From Triatoma infestans (taxonomy: Eukaryota; Arthropoda; Insecta; Hemiptera; Reduviidae): a stretch of 64,000 bases of DNA. The stretch is taken from contig JAAEAF010006618.1 of assembly GCA_011037195.1 (NCBI GenBank), forward strand, positions 1 to 64,000. The letters are read 5' to 3'. Shown here piece by piece: positions 58,136-64,000 of this stretch. The position numbers and the translations under genes are program-made. Numbering within the stretch: position 1 is the stretch's first letter; each line of letters starts with the position of its first letter. The notes beneath the pieces are model-generated. The model saw nothing but the letters and a program-made list of their open reading frames with translations, ran no database searches and was not told where the DNA came from.

Positions 58136-61100
58136 GTGAAATAAATTAGAATTTAAACTAATTAATTATTAAATTTAATTTTTCCATATTGATTTTAAAT
58201 TTTTTTGTAAATGAAAAAATTTAGGCTAAAAGGAATTTCCATCGGATGACGTCATTCGATTATATACAAACATTAATGGGAGTATCGGCTGATGAAGATA
58301 AACATAAATTATCAATTAAATTACGCAAAAATGAGAATATGCTAAAAGTTCCAAAACATTTTGATAGCCGATTAAGTTGGAAAGAATGTCCATCTATATC
58401 AGAAATATACGATCAAGGAGACTGTGGCAGTTGTTGGGTATATATTTATCCTTTATTTATTTATATTTTTTATTAATATTTTTATTATGAATTTAATAAA
58501 CAATCATATATATATATATATAATATTTGGTTGAGTCAAAAGTCTAGGTTTTTAGAACAATTTATTGGTCTACTGTCAACGAGAAATAATTGCTTTATTC
58601 TTCAAAATAGTTGTAGTGGAAGACAAAATTATGGTAAACAGCCCCCAATAAAAGCAAATTGTGAAACTCTCGTCTCAGTTAAAAAAAAAGGAAGGGGCAA
58701 ATGATTGATTTATAAAAGGCACTATCTATTTATTATCGTCTGTCATTCTGTCGCTCTTTATTTACTTCGTCTACTAGAATTTCTTACTTATTTACAGTGC
58801 TTGCTTACCAAGATCCACATTTTACCGTGGCCAGGTTGGAGCCTTACCGCTTTGAAGCCACGTTCCTAAACTCTCTTCCTAAGGCTTTCCATAATATCCT
58901 CTGTCCGTAGTTCTCTTTGGTCTGCCTTTCTCTTTCCGGATCCTGTGGCATTATTATTATTATAATTACTGGTTGCTCGAAAGTGCAAAATCAATGCCCA
59001 AAGTGGCTCTTATCACCTAAAAAAAAAATGCGCAAAGAAGTCTCCCCCAGTAATCTTGCAGGTCTGGTTACAATATCTTAAGATATCTCCAACTTCCTCA
59101 AGCATTTTCTTGAATATGCACGTGCAAGTATAAGCGTGGGCACTGACCTAGATAGTAATACAACGTTTCACTATCTCTATCGTCAAAATTCTCACACTTA
59201 AGACTAGACAGCCTGCCTATTTTGTGTAAATTACTTGAACACAACTTCGTCAAAAACTCTCAGTTTTATCCTTTTCAGTGAAAGAAGATATTCCAATTCC
59301 CAAGACTTTTTATAAATCTTTTAGCCTGGAGACACTAGAATTAGCTATTTCAGTGCTTTTCCAATTCCTTTCTCTTACATTATTTTGCTTCTCAACCAAA
59401 AATTGTGTTGTGACTTTATAAGGGGAACACAAAATGGAATGAGGATCCCGCCTAAACCAACTCGTCCAATCTCTCGTTACCCTAAGACCTGCCTTATACC
59501 ACCCAATACAGTTTACCCTAAGACCTTCCTTAGAACTCCAGTGCAGTTTACCTATGTAATGGTAACATGTTGAGGGTTGATGAAAGATCGTGAATTGATG
59601 AACATGTGCTCTAGAATGGTAGAGTTGGCTATTGTAAGCCGCTTCAAGAGTGATGCGACTGGTCAGAACTCTTGCTTGTTTTAAAAGTGGTGAGCTAGTA
59701 TAGCCATCACCATTTTTGTCTGCCATACTGGCTTTCATTGAATGAACGTTACGAGGTTGAACATATTGAAGTTGACAAAGCGACTGATACCTTTAAAGCT
59801 TAACTGGTGATTGATTCGTACTCTTCAAAGCTTATCTACTGGCTGATTTTTAAGCCTCTCACATATAAGCTTTATTTAGATTCTTTTACCGCTAGAGACA
59901 CCTTTTATTGAGAGACTGTCCCATTCGTCAATACATTGCGTGACCATAGGGTGTAATATGTAATTGCCGAGCGCATGGAGGTTTTAGTGTGGCGAATGTG
60001 GTGGCGATTGTATTGTATTGCCGGTGCGTGTCTTGCAGCCTGCAGCAAAATCATAAGGCACGATCACTCTCTACCACACGTGATTAAAATTGTAACCAGA
60101 GGAGAGATCGAGATCCGGCCTCCTTAACATCCTAGGAAAGCGAAAGGAAAAGTCATATATAAATGCTAGCGACACTCAATCATCAAGAAGACTGTGATTC
60201 AGTCTTGCCACACTACCATCGAAAAAACATTCCAATGGTCTGCCAGCTCTATCTGCCACGCTATCACACTCTTTCTATACTCAGTTGCAAAGTCCTTGCA
60301 GTACTCTGTTTATTTATTTAATATATTCAATGTCCTCTCAGTGTACTTTTTCTAATCTACAAAAACACCATTACATTAAGTATCAGATCCTGTGGTATTA
60401 GTTTCTTATCTTCTCTTGCCAACCTATTCCCTTCCCTTCTAGAGATAAATAGCCTAACCAAAAATATTGATTTAAGCTGGACAGTTTCAAGTGCGAGCTA
60501 CAATTTTAAAAATCTCACAGACTCTTTTCTCATTCATCTCTGCTTGTTCTCTTTACCATCCATCAGTAGGAGACAACTTTACCTCATTAAACTCACACAC
60601 TCGCATACCTATACACTATACACTTTACAGCCGAGTACTTTCTATATATAAATATTGAAACACGATCGAGCCATATTAGCTCTTTTAGGTAGCAAATGTT
60701 TGTTAGGTAACAAATGTTTTTTGTTGTTAAAACACATTACTTAATAAGAAACGTAAAGATGATTGGCTCAACCTAGCTATTAATAAACTTGCAATTTTTT
60801 ATTTTCCATGGTTTAGGCTGTAGCCGCAGCAGGTGCAATGTCTGATCGTATTTGTATCCATAGTTACGGTAAAGAAAATGTACAAATATCGGCGGAAAAT
60901 TTAGTATCATGCTGCAGTAAGTGTGGGAAAGCTTGTAAAGGAGGTTTTCCTGCGGCCGCCTGGAAACATTGGGTAGATAAAGGAATCGTCACTGGTGGAC
61001 CTTACAACAGCAATATAGTAATTATTTGCTTTTTTCATCTAATTAATTTATCTAAATGAAAATCCAGCATTTGAGGCAGATTTTCAATATTGAATTTTCA

Positions 61101-63255
61101 TAAGAAACTCCAGGAAAAATTAGTTTTTAGACATTCTATCTCCCACTCACTTCGTGCCGTGAGTACGTACGTTTGTGTTGGTGAGTGAGTAGGTGGGAGA
61201 GAGAGGGAATAAAATATCCGAGAAAGCTCAAACTTTATAATTCAATTTAGGCGACACTAGGGAGTCTAAGTCGAATGTTTTTTTGTCAAAATGTGTTACC
61301 AACACAATGTCACTGTATTAGTATGTTTTATCTATTTATTTTCTCTTACTATTGGTGAGAGAAAGCACTGCGATCGTGTCGCGATTTATCGATAACGATC
61401 TTTTCACCGGAAAATACCACATGTATGTGTTGAAAGTTCAAACTCAATATTTCGCTTAAGTTCTACCAGACGACCCGGTTTTAGTTAAAATCGATCTACA
61501 AAAGCAAAAATACAACTTACTATTAACTCTTCAAAAGCAACCACCCTTTCTTATAAGGGGCCAACCCTTTGCTAGACGACTGGCTTTTTTTTTTTATGGA
61601 GCACGCGTGGTTCCCCGCCCGCATCGCCCTTAGTATTGGCCTTCGCTACAAAACTAGCTCCCTACTTTTGTGAAGATGCTGGGTCCAACATTGTTTTCAT
61701 GGCAACGGAACCCTGAATTTCCGCACTAAAGATGAATGTACTAGCTATTAGACCTTAGTAAAAGGGACAAAGGAAAAGATTGCTTTACTTTATTGATTAT
61801 AACATAACCAATCTCCTGCGTCGTGAGGGTTCAAAATTCAGTTAGTTAATACAGACAAAACTTGGTATAAATATCAAATATATGTACCTATTACCTAATA
61901 TACCTGTTTACATTTTATTTGAATCACTTTTTTCTGAAAAGTGGATTTTAGGTGGTCCTGAGGTTGGGGAACTAAGATGTAAAATGCATAACCACCTGGT
62001 AGGAATTAAGAAAACTAACGTATTAACCTACTAAGAGAACTAACCTACGACTTCTGGGTCGTAAAAATGCCCACTTTTAAGAAAATCCTTTGTGTTTTAT
62101 ATCAAGATGGATTAAATCTGGTGATCTGGCGAGGAGAAAAGTGAACGAGATGTTCAGTAGCCGCTGGATCGGGAGATAGGGTATTCCAGATCGCCAGATT
62201 TAACACCTCCTAAATTTTTTCTTTAGGAGAAATAGATATCTCAAAAAAGAAATGTATGTCAGGGAACTAGCAACTCCAGAAACACTTAGAGAAGATTAAT
62301 CCAAACCTGCTTAGCAATCCCGGCAGACATGATAGCAGCTTCATAAGTTGGGGAGCGACTGCGCTTGGGCCGGTTAAGCCGAGGAGGTCATTTTGAATAA
62401 ATAGGAAATATTGTTTTAACTCTCCATTCTTCCTTAACAGTTCCTGAGGCAGGACACCAAAGGTATCCGAAACGTCGAATAAACTTTTTAAAAAATAGAA
62501 AGTTTCTTCTTTGGCCCCAGCCAACTAATTATTTAGCTTATTTTTGTAATAGATTTTTGTAAAGAAACTGGAATATTATTTTGTTTTAATGATACTTTAC
62601 CTGATTTTTAAGTCCCTTATGGTTCTGAAATAGGTTTTAATGTTGTCAGCTTTTGAACTCTCTTTATCTATTAGAAATTATTAAGAAAATCCGCTTTTAA
62701 TTTTAGTTTATGAAACAAAGAAATAGGAAAAAACGACGTAAATTTAATCTTTATGATTTGAATATCTCGGCAACGGTTTGAAATATTAAAGTGAGATTAA
62801 CGGCATTATTCTTCATTTTTTTAGTAGTTTTCATACAGTAGTAAAAAGTGGGGGTCAAAAGGAAATCGCAACTTTCAATCACCGATTTCAGGTGTACATT
62901 AACACCATCATAAACTAGAGCGCAAATACTTCAACAAACGTTATGTTCACTTTTTTTATATCTGTCTTCGTTTAAGGATTATTTCAAAAGTGGCCCGTTT
63001 AAATGGGACACCCTGTATATATATTAAATCAATTAATTCATAACTACTAATTTATTGTTTAATTAATTATTATATTATAAATAGTATACCACTATATGTT
63101 TCAGGGCTGTCAACCGTATGAAGAGAAACCTTGTGAACCATGGTCGTTCAGTGGTGATCTCAAACCATGTTACCATAGCTCAGTACATATATCAATTTGT
63201 TCTAAAATATGCACTTTTCGGTATAAATCTTCTTACCACAAAGACTTACATTATG
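58013..63255 (+). CDS. cathepsin B-like cysteine protease, gene 2 (5' four exons; continues past window)
   Basis: Exons are 58013-58135, 58225-58437, 60817-61017 and 63105-63255, giving 229 complete codons so far. The protein has a signal peptide (MKLVYIFLLVLGSILA), a cathepsin B propeptide, Gln105 and nucleophile Cys111 (DQGDCGSCW). Exon 3 is identical to gene 1 at about 40 of 67 positions by hand alignment. At the occluding loop the His-His pair is replaced by Pro191-Trp192 (PCEPWSFSGDLKPC), while the surrounding cysteines are kept. The enzyme should still be an endopeptidase if the missing C-terminal half carries His and Asn, but carboxydipeptidase activity is doubtful. The gene could also be decaying, although all four exons are open with good splice sites. 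A family A copy ends about 43 bp before the ATG. Exon 5 was not found before the window edge. Confidence 0.9.
58225..58437 (+). CDS. cathepsin B gene 2, coding exon 2 (catalytic Cys)
   Basis: The exon encodes 71 residues, from AKRNFHRMTSFDYI to the active-site segment YDQGDCGSCW. Phase 0 at both ends. The donor GTATAT is weaker than in gene 1. The usual Ser/Gly two residues before CGSCW is Asp here. Confidence 0.93.
58438..60816 (+). other. intron 2 of cathepsin B gene 2
   Basis: A 2379-bp intron. It has a TA microsatellite near 58508 and otherwise unrecognised, moderately GC sequence (58.8-60.6 kb) that looks like diverged transposon. I found no domain I could name. The acceptor is GGTTTAG. 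Confidence 0.6.
60817..61017 (+). CDS. cathepsin B gene 2, coding exon 3
   Basis: The exon encodes 67 residues including [17 protein letters not shown] and GIVTGGPYNS. The start reads AVAAAGAM where gene 1 has AFGAVESM. The 201-nt length and phase 0 borders equal gene 1. Confidence 0.93.
61090..61560 (+). repeat. diverged family A fragments in gene 2 intron 3
   Basis: TTTTCTCTTACTATTGGTGAGAGAAAG-type hairpin end near 61340-61366 and CTTTTCACCGGAAAATACC. Confidence 0.5.
62085..62310 (+). pseudogene. mariner-superfamily transposase C-terminal scrap
   Basis: Around 62190-62300 the + strand gives YSRSPDLTPPKFFL and, in another frame, RYLKKEMYVRELATPETL, the block around the last catalytic residue in many insect mariner-like transposases. 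An inverted ATTAAATCTGG-GATCTGG / CCAGATCGCCAGATTTAA pair brackets part of it. Confidence 0.5.
62400..62560 (+). mobile_element. Penelope-like terminal-repeat fragment, intron-less copy
   Basis: CTCTCCATTCTTCCTTAACA, then TTCCTGAGGCAGGACACC, GGTATCCGAAACGTCGAATA and GGCCCCAGCCAACTAATTA match 11505-11720 on the opposite strand, minus the 87-bp intron. The hammerhead-like fold is here too (GTC cleavage triplet kept, one stem II mismatch, GGC in place of GGA in the core). Confidence 0.8.
62561..63018. repeat. possible DNA-transposon relic ending ACAGGGTGTCCCAT-type
   Basis: It ends ATGGGACACCCTGTATA, a terminal motif seen on many arthropod DNA transposons. The interior is AT-rich and non-coding. 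Confidence 0.4.
63105..63255 (+). CDS. cathepsin B gene 2, coding exon 4 (altered occluding loop)
   Basis: Fifty codons plus one base, as in gene 1. GCQPYEEKPCEPW shows the His-His pair replaced by Pro-Trp; the exon ends at DLHYG with a GTAATC donor. Confidence 0.92.
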
Positions 63256-63296
63256 GTAATCACAATCTATTCACAATTCTATGAGATGAATATAAA

Positions 63297-63333
63297 GATT
63301 CTGGTGTGAAACACTCACAGGACTTTCTTTATT
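63297..63333 (-). repeat. family A right-end scrap in gene 2 intron 4
   Basis: TTCTGGTGTGAAACACTCAC, then ACTTTCTTTATTTTC. Confidence 0.6.
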
Positions 63334-64000
63334 TTCTGGTTGGCATTACAGTCATCAAGAGACTTGAGCCTCTCAATACCTACATTCCACCCGCATCGGT
63401 CTAATGCCTTCCATCTCCAACTCCTTACGCCCATTCTTTTTGATTCTCCCACTAGATCGTTGTATAGGATCCTAAAAGAGGGATCCATAGTAGAGAGAGA
63501 CAAAAAATGGCAGGACCACTCTCTCGGACAAGAGTGTGAGCTCTCGTATTAGAGTGGGAAAAACTGCTTAAATACAGCGACGGGAGGAGATCATACCCAT
63601 TACAATCGATCTTTTTCTAGATCATCCCGTTTTCCCTTCATTCTCCAGGTTTCCCTTTCATATACTCCGAGATGGCTGTCTTACTGCCGGCTTACTTTCA
63701 ATGTGATCCAGCCGTAATTAGACTACATTCTTCTTAATGAAATTCACCAAGCCAACGTAATCATAAAGATCAGAAACTCTAAATTTCACCTAATCAAACA
63801 TTCACACATATAGATCCATATATGGCTTTGATTAAGTTGTTTAAATAAAAGCACTCGTCTTGTAGTGTGTAGTTAAAATGCGAAGTTAATAGAAAATTGT
63901 TGGAGCCGATTTTGGAAGAAAATCGCGAAGAAACAGAAAAAAAAATCTATCTTTTAGGACACTTAAGTTTACAGGACCGACATTTCGTCCATACTGAGAT
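63334..64000. other. intron 4 of cathepsin B gene 2, to window edge
   Basis: GC-richer sequence (63340-63560) with overlapping unmatched open frames, then a family A piece from about 63830. No exon 5 (expected to start G|GTAAAGAA-like, encoding NGPVEG) was found. Confidence 0.45.

Larger units (their letters stand above)
61018..63104 (+). other. intron 3 of cathepsin B gene 2
   Basis: A 2087-bp intron holding family A fragments (61.1-61.5 kb), a mariner-like transposase scrap (62.1-62.3 kb), a Penelope-like terminal repeat (62.4-62.55 kb) and an element ending ATGGGACACCCTGTATA (63002-63018). The acceptor is TATGTTTCAG. Confidence 0.75.

Noticed and set aside
59310..59738. 142-codon minus-strand frame in gene 2 intron 2
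   Set aside because: No recognisable motif, low similarity to any domain I know, and it sits inside an intron without splice context; left unannotated.
62267..62524. 85-codon minus-strand frame
   Set aside because: It spans the junction of mariner-like and Penelope-like fragments in the wrong strand for both.

Overview
The window is animal nuclear DNA, most likely from an insect. It is AT-rich and gene-poor, with GT-AG introns and AATAAA signals and no operons. It carries many arthropod-type mobile elements: non-LTR retrotransposons, a Penelope-like element, mariner, Helitron, tRNA-derived SINEs and MITE-like repeats. A sap-feeding hemipteran such as a planthopper would fit the duplicated cathepsin B genes and the expanded non-coding repeat family, but that is inference; the sequence shows no species marker.

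Only two host genes are convincing. Both encode cathepsin B (papain-family cysteine protease, C1A) on the + strand. Gene 1 (37992-45242) is complete: six exons and 341 codons, with catalytic Cys, His and Asn and the His-His pair of the occluding loop. Gene 2 (58013 to beyond 63255) has its first four exons in the window and runs off the right edge. Exon lengths, splice phases and residue numbering match closely, so they are tandem duplicates. Gene 2 has lost the His-His pair (Pro-Trp instead), which predicts loss or change of carboxydipeptidase activity. In both genes a 3' splice-site consensus lies just before the ATG, suggesting an unseen 5'UTR exon upstream.

Layout: 0-9 kb holds copies of a dominant non-coding repeat (called family A here), a LINE reverse transcriptase scrap and a dead mariner. 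9.7-10.7 kb is a 5'-truncated LINE with a 14-bp target-site duplication. 11.5-13.1 kb is a degenerate Penelope-like element, and 13.8-14.5 kb another LINE remnant. 14.6-19 kb is diverged family A. 19.8-20.6 kb is a 123-bp tandem minisatellite that happens to be open in one frame. 21-30 kb is mostly diverged repeat, with a three-level nest (SINE in LINE in family A) at 24.9-26.4 kb. 30.4-32.6 kb is a LINE with RNase H and a trinucleotide tail. 36.2-37.2 kb is a ~1.1-kb imperfect palindrome. 38-45 kb is cathepsin B gene 1, whose last intron contains a LINE between ~290-bp direct repeats. 45.4-51 kb has family A, an RTE-like LINE, two SINE-like units and two LINE tails. 53.3-56.3 kb is a Helitron remnant split by a LINE. 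58-64 kb is cathepsin B gene 2, with mariner-like and Penelope-like fragments in its third intron.

No wholly new coding system was found. The observations most worth checking are the occluding-loop loss in gene 2, an 87-bp GT-AG intron present in one Penelope-like copy and precisely absent from another, a hammerhead-like fold shared by those two copies, the large palindrome, and the internal ~285-bp periodicity of family A.
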